A stretch of 64,000 nt of DNA from an uncultured Mycoplasmatota bacterium (lineage in GTDB: Bacteria; Bacillota_I; Bacilli_A; RF39; UBA660). The stretch is taken from the NCBI GenBank assembly GCA_948470005.1, contig CAOKNI010000001.1:1-64000 (forward strand). The letters are read 5' to 3'. The position numbers were made by a program, and so were the translations under genes. The notes under the pieces were generated by a model that was not told the origin of the DNA, did no database searches, and saw only the letters and a list, made by a program, of their open reading frames with translations. This document shows positions 18,029 to 27,377 of this stretch, piece after piece. How positions within the stretch are numbered: position 1 is the stretch's first letter; the number at the start of each line of letters is the position of its first letter.

Positions 18029-19294
18029 ATGATAACAAAACCCAAAGGAACTTATGACATTTATAACTTAGATGCCAAATATTATAATTACATTAATAAT
18101 GTATTTTCATCTGTTGCTGAGCTTTATAATTATAAATTTATTAGAACACCGATATTTGAGGCTAGTGAATTATTTCACCGTACTGTTGGTGAGTCAAGCG
18201 ATATAGTTTCTAAAGAAACTTATGATTTTAAAGATCGCGGAGATAGAAATTTAACCTTAAGACCGGAAGGTACGGCAGGGGTTGTTCGTTCATTTATTGA
18301 AAATAAACTTTTCGGCGAAGTAAATCAACCGATTAAATTATATTATAGTGGACCTATGTATCGCTATGAAAGGCCTCAAGCTGGCCGATATCGGGAATTT
18401 ACGCAATTTGGGGTAGAAGTTTTAGGAAGTAATTCGCCAATGATTGATGCGGAAGTTATAAGTTTTGCTTATCGATCTTTAGAAGAAATAGGAATTGAAA
18501 ATATTACTGTTAAAATAAATTCTTTAGGTGATACTGAATCCCGAAATAATTATCGTGAAGCTTTGATTAAATATTTAGAACCACATATAAATGATTTATG
18601 TGAAGATTGTCAGAAACGTTTTAAAACCAATCCTTTGCGTATACTAGATTGTAAAGTAGATAAAGATAATAATATATTAAAAAATGCCCCCTCTATCATG
18701 GACTATTTAAATGACGAGTCACGAACTCGCTTTGATAAAGTATTGGAATATCTTCGCTTTTTAGATGTTGACTATGAAATAGATACGAATATCGTAAGAG
18801 GGCTTGACTATTATAATCATACGGTATTTGAGCTTGTATCTGATGCAGATTTCTTAGGAAGCGCTAGCACTGTTGCCGCAGGAGGCCGTTATAACAATTT
18901 AGTTAGCACATTAGGAGGACCTGTTACTCCATGTATTGGCTTTGCCTCTGGTATAGATAGACTAATCACCATTTTAAAAGAAATAAATAAAGATAAAGAA
19001 ATTGGGGAGTCTTTAGACGTCTATATTATTGCTCTAAACGAAGAAGAAAAAATTACTGCTATGCGTCTTGCTCAAGATTTACGTTGGAGTGGGGTAAGTG
19101 TAGACTATGATACGGATGGTCGTAGTATGAAAGCTCAGTTTAAAGCCGCGGACAGGATGAATACTCGTACGTTAATATTACTTAATAGTGAAGAATTAAA
19201 TAAAGGTCTAATTACGGTTAAAGATAATTTAACTCACGAAGAAACTAAAATTGATGAAAACGAAATAATTGATTATATTGTAAGTAATTTATAG
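18029..19294 (+). CDS. hisS: Histidyl-tRNA synthetase
   Basis: Class II synthetase that charges tRNA-His. The 421-residue product shows motif 1 region GTYDIYNLDAKYYNYI, motif 2 with FRTPIFE and the GPMYRYERPQAGRYREF strand, the HisRS-specific GLDYYNHTVFE, and motif 3 in GGRYNNL...CIGFASGIDRL. The anticodon-binding domain forms the last 100 residues. The start at 18029 has a perfect AAGGAGG site; upstream in-frame codons lie inside the T-box terminator. It is the first gene of a unit running through aspS, asnS and gatCAB. Confidence 0.96.
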   Translation: MITKPKGTYDIYNLDAKYYNYINNVFSSVAELYNYKFIRTPIFEASELFHRTVGESSDIVSKETYDFKDRGDRNLTLRPEGTAGVVRSFIENKLFGEVNQPIKLYYSGPMYRYERPQAGRYREFTQFGVEVLGSNSPMIDAEVISFAYRSLEEIGIENITVKINSLGDTESRNNYREALIKYLEPHINDLCEDCQKRFKTNPLRILDCKVDKDNNILKNAPSIMDYLNDESRTRFDKVLEYLRFLDVDYEIDTNIVRGLDYYNHTVFELVSDADFLGSASTVAAGGRYNNLVSTLGGPVTPCIGFASGIDRLITILKEINKDKEIGESLDVYIIALNEEEKITAMRLAQDLRWSGVSVDYDTDGRSMKAQFKAADRMNTRTLILLNSEELNKGLITVKDNLTHEETKIDENEIIDYIVSNL

Positions 19295-19304
19295 GAGGAA
19301 AAAC

Positions 19305-20594
19305 ATGACAAGAGTTTTAATTAATGATTTAGAAGAAAATAAAAAGTCTACAATAAAAGGATATATTAGTACTATTCGTGATACTAAATATATGATTTTT
19401 ATTATTCTAAAAGACCGTAGTGGTCTTATTCAAGTCTCAATAGATAAAGGTGCAAATCCTGAACTTGCTAATAAGTTAAATGGTGTTATTGCAGGATCTA
19501 TTGCATCTTTTACAGGCATTCTGCAAAAAAGTGAATATGTACGTCTTGGAGGAAAGGAGTTTATTCCTGAATATTTAGAAATATTAAGTTTAGCCGAGGC
19601 TTCTCCTCTTGATGATACTGCAAATATTGATACGCGTATGGATTATCGTTGGATTGATTTACGAACCGATAAAAACCAGTTAATGTTTAAAGTGCAAACA
19701 GCTTTTGTCTCTGGTATGAGGGAATTTCTTTTAGAAAATGATTTTGTGGAAATTCATACACCAAAACTAATTGCTACGGCCTCTGAATCTGGTTCAGATG
19801 TTTTTGAAGTAAAATATTTTGACCGTTTAGCTTATTTAGCTCAAAGCCCACAATTTTACAAACAAATGGCTATGGCTAGTAATTTAGAACGTATTTTTGA
19901 GGTAGCCCCTGCATTTAGAGCAGAAAACTCCAATACCAACAGGCATGCGACTGAGTTTACTTCTTTCGATTTAGAATTTTCCTATATAGATTCTTTTGAA
20001 GACGTCATGGATATGGAGGAAGCTTTATTAGTCGCAGGTCTTACCAAAGTCAAAAAATTATATGGCGAAAAGGTAAAAGAACTATTTGGTGAAGAAATAA
20101 TAATACCAACGCGGCCATTTCCTAGAATTAAACTAGCTGATTTATATCAAGAATTAAATAAAAGATATAATTATAAAATACCAGAGCATGATATTGGAGA
20201 TATGAATGCAGAAGCAGAAAAATTAACCAGTAAGTTTGCCAAAGAAGTTTATAATCACGAATTTATCTTTATTACTGATTTTGCGAAAACGAAAAGAGCT
20301 TTCTATCATATGAGAAAAGATGGCATTCCCCAAGGCTATGACCTTATTTGGAAAGGAACCGAAATCACAACTGGCGCTCAAAGAGAGCATCGCTATGATA
20401 TATTAAAGACACAAGCTGAAGAAAAAGGTTTATCTAAAGATGTTGAATTCTATTTAGAGTTCTTTAAATATGGTTGTCCTCCCCATGGTGGCTTTGCTAT
20501 TGGTGTAGACCGTCTTACCATGCTTTTATTAGGACTTCCAAGCTTAAAAGAAGAAATGTTTATTTTTAGAGGGCCTTCAAGACTTACACCATAA
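19305..20594 (+). CDS. aspS: Aspartyl-tRNA synthetase, archaeal/short type (probably non-discriminating)
   Basis: Charges tRNA-Asp and, in non-discriminating forms, also tRNA-Asn. It is 429 residues and lacks the GAD insertion of the usual bacterial enzyme of about 590. An N-terminal OB-fold (1-105) is followed by the class II core with FEVAPAFRAENSNTNRH, the FTSFDLEF strand and GGFAIGVDRLTM. It ends in the archaeal-type RGPSRLTP. Family knowledge links this form to relaxed tRNA choice, with GatCAB amidating Asp-tRNA-Asn. Here asnS and gatCAB both follow, so the Asn route looks duplicated. The AGGAGG site lies ten bases after hisS. Confidence 0.9.
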   Translation: MTRVLINDLEENKKSTIKGYISTIRDTKYMIFIILKDRSGLIQVSIDKGANPELANKLNGVIAGSIASFTGILQKSEYVRLGGKEFIPEYLEILSLAEASPLDDTANIDTRMDYRWIDLRTDKNQLMFKVQTAFVSGMREFLLENDFVEIHTPKLIATASESGSDVFEVKYFDRLAYLAQSPQFYKQMAMASNLERIFEVAPAFRAENSNTNRHATEFTSFDLEFSYIDSFEDVMDMEEALLVAGLTKVKKLYGEKVKELFGEEIIIPTRPFPRIKLADLYQELNKRYNYKIPEHDIGDMNAEAEKLTSKFAKEVYNHEFIFITDFAKTKRAFYHMRKDGIPQGYDLIWKGTEITTGAQREHRYDILKTQAEEKGLSKDVEFYLEFFKYGCPPHGGFAIGVDRLTMLLLGLPSLKEEMFIFRGPSRLTP

Positions 20595-20613
20595 GTAGAA
20601 GTTAAATAGTAAT

Positions 20614-20829
20614 ATGGAAAATATTGATAACGAAATTGTTAAAATAGGTGAGGCAATCGATAAACTGTATGTCCAGATAAACGAGCTTAGTGAAATAAAC
20701 CTTAGTTCAAGCAGAAATGGTTCTAGCACATTCACACATCTTAAAATAAGATATTTAGAATTAATGATTGAAATAATGAATCGCAAAATAGATAATTTAC
20801 AAAAGAAAAAAGAACGAATATCACGTTGA
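20614..20829 (+). CDS. Small coiled-coil protein between aspS and asnS
   Basis: A 71-residue, highly charged protein predicted as two helices (1-27 and 42-70), rich in Ile/Leu heptads and Lys/Glu. No recognised domain. It has the same orientation and close spacing (19 and 22 bases) as its operon neighbours, but only a weak ribosome binding site (AAGTAGAAGT, rather far upstream). It could be a real small protein or a non-coding gap; codon use agrees with its neighbours. Confidence 0.5.
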   Translation: MENIDNEIVKIGEAIDKLYVQINELSEINLSSSRNGSSTFTHLKIRYLELMIEIMNRKIDNLQKKKERISR

Positions 20830-20851
20830 AATATAAGAAAGGAAAAAAATT

Positions 20852-22225
20852 ATGGATTTAAAAGATTTATTTGATAGTATTAAAGATTATATTGGAAAAG
20901 ACATTACAATAAAGGGGTGGGTTCGACTTCATCGCGACCAGAAATCATTTGGTTTTATTGATTTTTCAGATGGTACGTGTGGAAAGCATTTACAAATAGT
21001 TTATGATGAAGAATTAAAAAACTTCGAGAAAGTAAAGAAATTCTTAGTAGGAAGTGCTATTGAAGTAACGGGTACAATTGTAAAATCAAGTGGTAATCAA
21101 GATTATGAAATGAAAGCAAAAGAAATATTATTATTGGGAGCATGTCCCGATGATTATCCGATTCAACCTAAAAGACACACAAGAGAATTTTTAAGAAGTG
21201 TTGCTTATCTTCGTCCTCGAACCAATTTATTTCAAGCAGTTTTTCGCATTAGAAGTGTAGCAGCTTTAGCTATTCATGAGTATTTTGGAAGTCATAACTA
21301 TGTTTATACTCACACACCTTTAATTACTACGACTGACTGTGAAGGTTCTGACCAGATGTTTAAAATTACAACGTTTGATATGAATAATATTCCCAAAATC
21401 GATGGTAAAGTGGATATGAGTAAAGATTTATTTGGACGTCTTGCTTATATAACTGGTTCAGGTCAACTTCATGGTGAAGCTTTTGCCATGGCCTTTAAAA
21501 AGATTTATACTTTTGGACCAACTTTTAGAACTGAAAACTCTAATACTAAAGTCCATGCTAATGAATTTTGGATGATAGAGCCCGAAATAGCTTTCTGTGA
21601 TTTAAATGGACTTATGGATATTGAAGAAGAAATGCTTAAATTTGTAGTAAACTATGTTTTAGAAAAATGCCTTGATGAAATTGAATTTTGTGATAAATAT
21701 GTAGAAAATGGTCTTAAAGAAAAGCTTACCAAACTTGTAAATTCTAAATTCGTTCGTATTACGCATAAAGAGGTCGTAGATATTCTAAAAAAAGCTCCTC
21801 AAAAATGGGAGTTTACACCTGAGTATGAAGACGATATAGCAAAAGAACATGAACGCTATATTACGGAATATTTTAATGGGCCTGTTTTTATTACTAATTG
21901 GCCTAAAGATATTAAAGCATGGTATATGAAAATTAATAGTGATAACAAAACTGTGGCAGCGGTTGACCTTGAAGTTCCAGGCGCTGGTGAACTTATGGGT
22001 GGAAGTGAGCGTGAAGCTGACTATGATAAATTGCTAAAGAGAGCCAAAGAAATGAATGTTGATACAGATGCTGTAGATTGGTATTTAAACTTACGGAAGT
22101 TTGGAAGTTGTTATCATTCTGGATTCGGTATGGGATTTGAAAGATTAATTATTTATCTTACAGGCGTTGATAATATCCGTGATGTCATAGCTTTTCCGAG
22201 AACACCAGGTTCATGTGAATATTAA
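20852..22225 (+). CDS. asnS: Asparaginyl-tRNA synthetase
   Basis: Class II synthetase of 457 residues that charges tRNA-Asn directly. The OB-fold anticodon-binding domain is at 1-105 (KGWVRLHRDQKSFGFIDFSD). The catalytic core has FRTENSNTKVHANEFWMIEP and the C-terminal GMGFERLIIYLTGVDNIRDV...FPRTPG, a hallmark of AsnRS. A GAAAGGAAA site precedes the ATG. Together with the archaeal-type AspRS upstream and GatCAB downstream it gives a compact Asp/Asn/Gln charging cluster. Confidence 0.95.
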   Translation: MDLKDLFDSIKDYIGKDITIKGWVRLHRDQKSFGFIDFSDGTCGKHLQIVYDEELKNFEKVKKFLVGSAIEVTGTIVKSSGNQDYEMKAKEILLLGACPDDYPIQPKRHTREFLRSVAYLRPRTNLFQAVFRIRSVAALAIHEYFGSHNYVYTHTPLITTTDCEGSDQMFKITTFDMNNIPKIDGKVDMSKDLFGRLAYITGSGQLHGEAFAMAFKKIYTFGPTFRTENSNTKVHANEFWMIEPEIAFCDLNGLMDIEEEMLKFVVNYVLEKCLDEIEFCDKYVENGLKEKLTKLVNSKFVRITHKEVVDILKKAPQKWEFTPEYEDDIAKEHERYITEYFNGPVFITNWPKDIKAWYMKINSDNKTVAAVDLEVPGAGELMGGSEREADYDKLLKRAKEMNVDTDAVDWYLNLRKFGSCYHSGFGMGFERLIIYLTGVDNIRDVIAFPRTPGSCEY

Positions 22226-22252
22226 ATATATAGAAATAGGGAGGTTTTAGAG

Positions 22253-23119
22253 ATGTTTAATATCGAAGAAGTATTGGGAATAAAAAGAGGTAAAAATATA
22301 AAAGCTTTAGAAACTCTTTTTGATACAATTTTACTTATTCCGGAAGCTTTAAGTGATACTATTTCTAAAATAAATAATTTAGGTTTCCCTAATGCTAGTG
22401 ACTTAAATTTTATTAATGGCTATGCTTTAGTTGATAAAAATAGCTATATCAATAGAAGAGGAGAAACTATTAAACTTAATGACGTTAGATTGACAGGTAA
22501 TTTTTCTTGTGGTTTTGCAACTTCTACAAAAGGATTTGTTAATGGAAAAACTGGAGGACAATTATATTTTAAAAAAAATCCCTTAACTGTAAAATCGTTT
22601 TCAGAGGGGGTGGCTCCCGTAGAAGTTGCTCCTGGAGAGTGGAATTATATAAATGCAGATACAGAAATTCAACATTGGGGAAATTTTGTTCAAGCATCTT
22701 GCTTTTTTGGCGGTTATGCAATTGTCCAAAAAAAAGACTATGGCTCTGGTTTACATTGGGAAATAATTGACCGTGATTTTCATGCTGTAAAAATATCGCA
22801 TGCGAGAAGTGAAAGAGAATATTATGAGAAATTATTATTTTTCTTTGACCATAACCCTAACTTATCTAAAATTGATAGTAACATCAAAAAAACGTCAGAA
22901 AATTACAATACTATATTTATTGATATTGATACAGGTTTTTCGATAAGAATTTATGCGTTGCTAGATGCTATATCTAAACATTTTGGCATTCCTTTATGCA
23001 AAGGAAGTGTAAAAGGTGTAAAAATAAGTAATAAGGTCGATAAGGGGACAATAAGTTTTTCACCTGAAGATATAGAATTAATTAGATTAAGAGAAAAAAA
23101 GGAGGAACAAAATGCCTAA
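22253..23119 (+). CDS. WG-repeat-like protein of unknown function
   Basis: A 288-residue soluble protein. Units such as FINGYALVDKNSYINRRGE, FSEGVAPVEV...WNYINADTEI and FFGGYAIVQKKD...WEIIDRD repeat at about 50 to 80 residue spacing. They resemble the WG-repeat pattern (F-x-G-x-A-x-V ... W-x-y-I-d), a beta-rich repeat of unknown role. The last 80 residues are helical. It lies inside the synthetase operon with an AGGGAGG site, and its end overlaps gatC by eight bases, so it is co-translated with the amidotransferase genes. Nothing shows a role in tRNA charging. Confidence 0.6.
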   Translation: MFNIEEVLGIKRGKNIKALETLFDTILLIPEALSDTISKINNLGFPNASDLNFINGYALVDKNSYINRRGETIKLNDVRLTGNFSCGFATSTKGFVNGKTGGQLYFKKNPLTVKSFSEGVAPVEVAPGEWNYINADTEIQHWGNFVQASCFFGGYAIVQKKDYGSGLHWEIIDRDFHAVKISHARSEREYYEKLLFFFDHNPNLSKIDSNIKKTSENYNTIFIDIDTGFSIRIYALLDAISKHFGIPLCKGSVKGVKISNKVDKGTISFSPEDIELIRLREKKEEQNA

Positions 23120-23408
23120 ATTTACGAAAGAGACAGTTGATGACTTCGCACACAAACTGTTATTTAATTTAACGCCCGAAGAAAATGAGTTGGTTTTAGA
23201 CGAATTTGAAATAATTGATGAAACTATCGATTTAATAAATGAAATAGAGGGATTAGATGCCTTAGAACCGATGACTCACTCTTTAGATGATTTTGTTTTT
23301 GAATTAAGAGAAGACGAAGCTGAAACATCAATTCCAATTGAGGAAGCCTTAAAAAATGCAGGCAAAGTTGAAGGACGCGAAATTGAAGTGCCAAAGGTGG
23401 TGGAGTAA
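23112..23408 (+). CDS. gatC: Asp/Glu-tRNA amidotransferase subunit C
   Basis: Small acidic subunit (98 residues) that wraps and stabilises GatA in the GatCAB complex. The N-terminal helix TKETVDDFAHKLLFNLTPEE and the internal LEPMTHSL...LREDE segment match the family. AAAGGAGG lies before the ATG, inside the preceding gene. gatA begins directly after its stop. Confidence 0.9.
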   Translation: MPKFTKETVDDFAHKLLFNLTPEENELVLDEFEIIDETIDLINEIEGLDALEPMTHSLDDFVFELREDEAETSIPIEEALKNAGKVEGREIEVPKVVE

Positions 23409-24860
23409 ATGTTAAATAAAAGTATTACTGAAATTCATGAGGCTTTAAAAAGTGGCCAAGTAACTAGTTCAGAATTAGTTAAAGAAGCGATTGCTAAATC
23501 TCATGAAGTTCAAAATAAGTATAATGCATTTGTAACTATATTAGATAATGCCAAAGAACAAGAAGTAACTGACTTCTTAATTTCTGGTATACCTTTTGGC
23601 GTTAAGGATAACTTTTCTACTAAAGATGTTCTTTCAACTGGTTCTTCTAATACTTTAAGTAATTATATTCCGATATTTAATGCAACGGTTTTAGATAAGT
23701 TATTTGCAAGTGGAGCCATTATGGTTAATAAAACGGTTTTAGACGAATTTGGAATGGGTGGAACAGGCACTACTGGCCATACTGGAATTGTAAGAAATCC
23801 TTGGGACAAAACGAGAATGTGTGCTGGTTCAAGTGCTGGTTCTGCTTGTGCTGTTGCAAGTGGCGTTTATCCTTATGCTTTAGGCAGTGATACAGGCGAT
23901 TCTGTTAGAAAACCTGCTGCTTACTGTGGTATTGTAGGTTTCAAGCCTACTTATGGCATGCTTAGTCGCTTTGGTTTGTTTCCATTTGCCTCAAGTCTAG
24001 ATCATGTTGGCATTCTTACAAGAAGTGTTTTAGATGCCGCGATTGTAATCGATGTTATGAAAGGGAAAGACTCTCGTGATATGACTACTTGGGATTCTTC
24101 TGATATTCACCTAAGAGAATCTTTAACAGGCCAAGTTAAAGGCAAAAAGCTATTTTATATTAAAGAGCTATGCGATATTAATAATTATGAAAATCCAAGC
24201 GCTGAATTAAAACTTCACTTAGCAAATTTTCAAAAAACTTTAGAAATATGTAAAAACATTGGTTTAGAAATTCACGAAGAAAGTATTGATCAAAAGATTT
24301 TAAACGCTGTAGGCTCTGTTTATGTTGTTTTATCTTGTGCAGAAGCGACTAGCAATTTATCAAATTTAACTGGCATAATTTTTGGGCCTCGCAGCTCTAA
24401 AGATAATATTAATGAAATGATGGTAGATTATCGTACAGAGGGTTTTTCGCCTTTGATAAAAAGACGTCTAGTTATTGGTTCATATGTTCTACAAAAAGAA
24501 AACCAGGAACGCTATTTTAAAAATGCTCAAAAACTTAGACGTTTAATCGTTAATATTATGAAAAGTTTTTTTGAAAAATATGATGGTTTAATTTTACCAG
24601 TTGGAACTGGACCTGCTAAGAAGCTAGATGGTTCTATTGATAAGCTTAGTAGGGAAGCTAATGCTTTAGAAGAACATCTACAAATTGGTAATTTTGGTGG
24701 TTTTCCATCTATTACTATTCCAAGTGGATTTGTAAGTAACTTACCAGTGGGAGTTAATATTACAGGAAATTGTTATGACGATGCAAATATTTTAAATATT
24801 GCTTATGCTTTAGAGAGTGAAATGCCTTATAAGGGTCAAATTGCAAAGGAGGTCGAGTAA
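23409..24860 (+). CDS. gatA: Asp/Glu-tRNA amidotransferase subunit A
   Basis: Glutaminase subunit of GatCAB; it releases ammonia from Gln, which is channelled to GatB. The amidase signature is present as Lys in FGVKDN (about 64-69), the Ser in AGSSAGSACAVASG (about 138-151) and the catalytic Ser in GSDTGDSVRKPA (about 158-169), giving the Ser-cisSer-Lys triad. At 483 residues it has full length. Gly in the usual TGGS motif is Asp here. It starts directly after gatC, with GGTGGTGGAG as ribosome binding site, and its stop overlaps the ATG of gatB. Confidence 0.94.
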   Translation: MLNKSITEIHEALKSGQVTSSELVKEAIAKSHEVQNKYNAFVTILDNAKEQEVTDFLISGIPFGVKDNFSTKDVLSTGSSNTLSNYIPIFNATVLDKLFASGAIMVNKTVLDEFGMGGTGTTGHTGIVRNPWDKTRMCAGSSAGSACAVASGVYPYALGSDTGDSVRKPAAYCGIVGFKPTYGMLSRFGLFPFASSLDHVGILTRSVLDAAIVIDVMKGKDSRDMTTWDSSDIHLRESLTGQVKGKKLFYIKELCDINNYENPSAELKLHLANFQKTLEICKNIGLEIHEESIDQKILNAVGSVYVVLSCAEATSNLSNLTGIIFGPRSSKDNINEMMVDYRTEGFSPLIKRRLVIGSYVLQKENQERYFKNAQKLRRLIVNIMKSFFEKYDGLILPVGTGPAKKLDGSIDKLSREANALEEHLQIGNFGGFPSITIPSGFVSNLPVGVNITGNCYDDANILNIAYALESEMPYKGQIAKEVE

Positions 24861-26287
24861 TGAAAAAACAAGTCGCTGTTATTGGGCTTGAAATGCACTG
24901 TGAAATGAAAAGTAGTTCCAAAGTGTTTTCTAGTGCCACTAATTCATATAATGAAACTCCCAATAGTAATATTGCTTTACTTGATTTAGCTTTCCCAGGC
25001 ACTTTACCAGTTGTAAATAAAAAGTGCGTTAAGGATGCCCTTAAGGTTAGTCTTGCCCTTAACTGTACTCAACCTGAATATTTATATTTTGATCGTAAAA
25101 ATTATTATTATCCTGATTTACCTAGAGGATATCAAATTACGCAGATGGCAAGCCCTGTTGGTATAAATGGAAAAATAGAAATAGAAGTGAATGAAAAATT
25201 AATACCAATTTTTATTCACGATGTTCACCTAGAAGAAGATACAGCGAGCCTTGACCATTATTTTGATACTTCAACTATTGATTATAATAGATGTGGCGTT
25301 CCACTTTTAGAGTTAGTGACCGAGCCCTGTTTTCATAGTGCTGAAGAAGCTGTCGCCTTTATTAATCATATGATTGAAGTTTATCGTTATATGGACATAA
25401 GTGATGCAGATACTAAACGTGGTGAGATAAGATGCGACGTTAACGTTTCTATTATGGATGAAGATGCAAAAGAATTCGGAACAAGAGTCGAAGTTAAAAA
25501 TGTTAACTCGGTAAGCGGGGTATATAACACCATTGTATACGAAATAAAAAGACAAACCGAATTAAAAGAAAATGGTCGTTATAACGAAGTAGAGCAAGAA
25601 ACTAGACGCTGGAGTGAAGAAGAGGAAAAAACTATTCGGATGCGAGGCAAAGTAGATGCAATTGACTACAAGTATTTTGTGGAACCTAATATTCCAAAAT
25701 ATAAAATAACTAAGGATTGGCTAGATGAAATTAAGAAAGAAATTCCTCGTCTTCATATCGAACGTAAATATGATTACATAAATAATTATAATCTTAGTTC
25801 TTATGATGCCGGAGTTTTAGTTAAAAATAAAGATATTTCCGATTATTTTGAGGAGTGTTTAAAATTAGGTATTGATGCTAAGAGTGCAAGTAACTGGATA
25901 ACTTCAAGCATTATGGGTTATTTAAATGAAACGGAAATTAATATCACAGAATTTTATTTAACTCCTAGTCGTTTAAAAGATTTAATCAACGCTATTAGTA
26001 CTGGTATTATTAGTTCTAAACAAGCAAAAGAGATATTTTATAAAGTAATTGAAAATAAAAAAGAAGTAAAAGATTTTTTAAGTACTGATAATGCTCAATT
26101 AAGCGATGAAGAGGAATTAAATAAGATTATTGACAATATTTTAGCAGCTAATCCTAATCAAATTGCTGCTTATAAAAGTGGTAAAACCAATCTTTTTGAT
26201 TTCTTTGTGGGTCTTGTAATGAAAGAAACAAGAGGTAAAGCTAATCCAGTTTTAACAAAAGAAATATTAAATTCCAAACTAAATTAG
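24860..26287 (+). CDS. gatB: Asp/Glu-tRNA amidotransferase subunit B
   Basis: Kinase/transamidase subunit that activates the side chain of misacylated Glu-tRNA-Gln or Asp-tRNA-Asn. The 475 residues contain the N-terminal GLEMHCEM, the YFDRKNYYYPDLPRGYQITQ segment, HLEEDTASLDH and RCGVPLLELVTEP of the cradle domain, and the C-terminal helical/YqeY tail (about 330-475). The AAAGGAGG site is in gatA. It ends the operon and overlaps the convergent gene at 26279 by nine bases. Confidence 0.96.
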   Translation: MKKQVAVIGLEMHCEMKSSSKVFSSATNSYNETPNSNIALLDLAFPGTLPVVNKKCVKDALKVSLALNCTQPEYLYFDRKNYYYPDLPRGYQITQMASPVGINGKIEIEVNEKLIPIFIHDVHLEEDTASLDHYFDTSTIDYNRCGVPLLELVTEPCFHSAEEAVAFINHMIEVYRYMDISDADTKRGEIRCDVNVSIMDEDAKEFGTRVEVKNVNSVSGVYNTIVYEIKRQTELKENGRYNEVEQETRRWSEEEEKTIRMRGKVDAIDYKYFVEPNIPKYKITKDWLDEIKKEIPRLHIERKYDYINNYNLSSYDAGVLVKNKDISDYFEECLKLGIDAKSASNWITSSIMGYLNETEINITEFYLTPSRLKDLINAISTGIISSKQAKEIFYKVIENKKEVKDFLSTDNAQLSDEEELNKIIDNILAANPNQIAAYKSGKTNLFDFFVGLVMKETRGKANPVLTKEILNSKLN

Positions 26288-27196
26288 AAAGGTATTTTTG
26301 TTATCTTTCTTTTTTCTTTCAAGTTTATATATGCCATTACTTTTGCTTTCTATGTATAAATCTGGGGTAGTATCAGTTAAATGAGCAAGATAAAGTTTTC
26401 TATCTTGATTTATACCTACATTTATTTTTCGTCTTTCTATTCGAGAGAAAATATAAGCAATAGCCATATCATAAAATTGATCTCGTTCAAGTAATCCATG
26501 ACAGTGCCCAATATTAATTACACATTGATTCATAAGAGCAATTTTAGCTTTTATTATATTATCATTAGCTATATTAGTGGGATAAATAGCTTGTCTTAGT
26601 TTTATCATATCAATATCTTCGCCGTTTAAGAATTCCAATACTCTTGTATTAGGATGATGGAAAATACACTCATGTAACATATCAAAAAAGTCATTTATGT
26701 ATATGCCACAGGCTAATAAATTTAAATATTTATCCATTTCTTCTAAATACTCACTATTAAGCACTTTAATTTCCGGATATATTAAAGCATTATTTTGAGT
26801 TCTACTTAGCGGAATAACTCCAAAATAACTAGTTTTAAATCCTACTTGATTAAGCATTAAGTCTTTTAAGGGATCAATAAAAAAGAGGCAAGTATCACCA
26901 TGGACAATTAAACCAAAATGAGCTTCTTTTTTATTATTAGTTGTAATAATTCGACTTTCAATACCAAAACTTTCAAATAATTTTTTATAGTATTCGCATA
27001 TGGTTTTACAAACCATGTTTATACCATCTCTTCGAAAAGCATCATTTTTATATATTTTAGCTTGTTCATCATATGGAACAAGAAAAAAATTAACGTCTCT
27101 TTTAAAAGTAGGAGCAAGTTTTACATATAAATATCGAATAATTAAATCTTTAGGCCAAGCTTTATTTACTTCTTTAATAATACTTTGTTTATTCAT
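26279..27196 (-). CDS. Transglutaminase-like protein (tentative)
   Basis: About 305 residues, with no signal peptide. A Cys in NMVCKTICEYYKKLFESFGI, a His in AHFGLIV and an Asp in FFIDPLKDL follow in the order and spacing of the Cys-His-Asp triad of transglutaminase/papain-like folds, where the Cys sits at the start of a helix and His/Asp on adjacent strands. The rest is helical and unrecognised. I chose the ATG at 27196 (MNKQSIIKEV) behind AAGGGG; an upstream ATG at 27244 overlaps the likely promoter region. Function unknown; the enzyme call rests on the motif pattern only. Confidence 0.5.
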   Translation of the reverse strand: MNKQSIIKEVNKAWPKDLIIRYLYVKLAPTFKRDVNFFLVPYDEQAKIYKNDAFRRDGINMVCKTICEYYKKLFESFGIESRIITTNNKKEAHFGLIVHGDTCLFFIDPLKDLMLNQVGFKTSYFGVIPLSRTQNNALIYPEIKVLNSEYLEEMDKYLNLLACGIYINDFFDMLHECIFHHPNTRVLEFLNGEDIDMIKLRQAIYPTNIANDNIIKAKIALMNQCVINIGHCHGLLERDQFYDMAIAYIFSRIERRKINVGINQDRKLYLAHLTDTTPDLYIESKSNGIYKLERKKKDNKNTFLI

Positions 27197-27328
27197 CAAA
27201 TTTTTACCCCTTCCTTTTAATAATAGGATTTTAATATAATACATATTATGCTATATGTAAAGTACAAAATAGTAAAAACATGATTATATATTAAAATGTA
27301 AACCATACTGTATAGTCAAATAATAGGG

Positions 27329-27357
27329 TTGTAATTATAGTATATTAATGATATTTT
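27329..27357 (+). promoter_or_regulatory. Candidate promoter of the gene at 27378
   Basis: TTGTAA (27329-27334) and TATTTT (27352-27357) are separated by 17 bases, 20 bases before the ATG. A moderate match only. Confidence 0.4.
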
Positions 27358-27377
27358 GATAGTAGGAGTGTGAAAAA

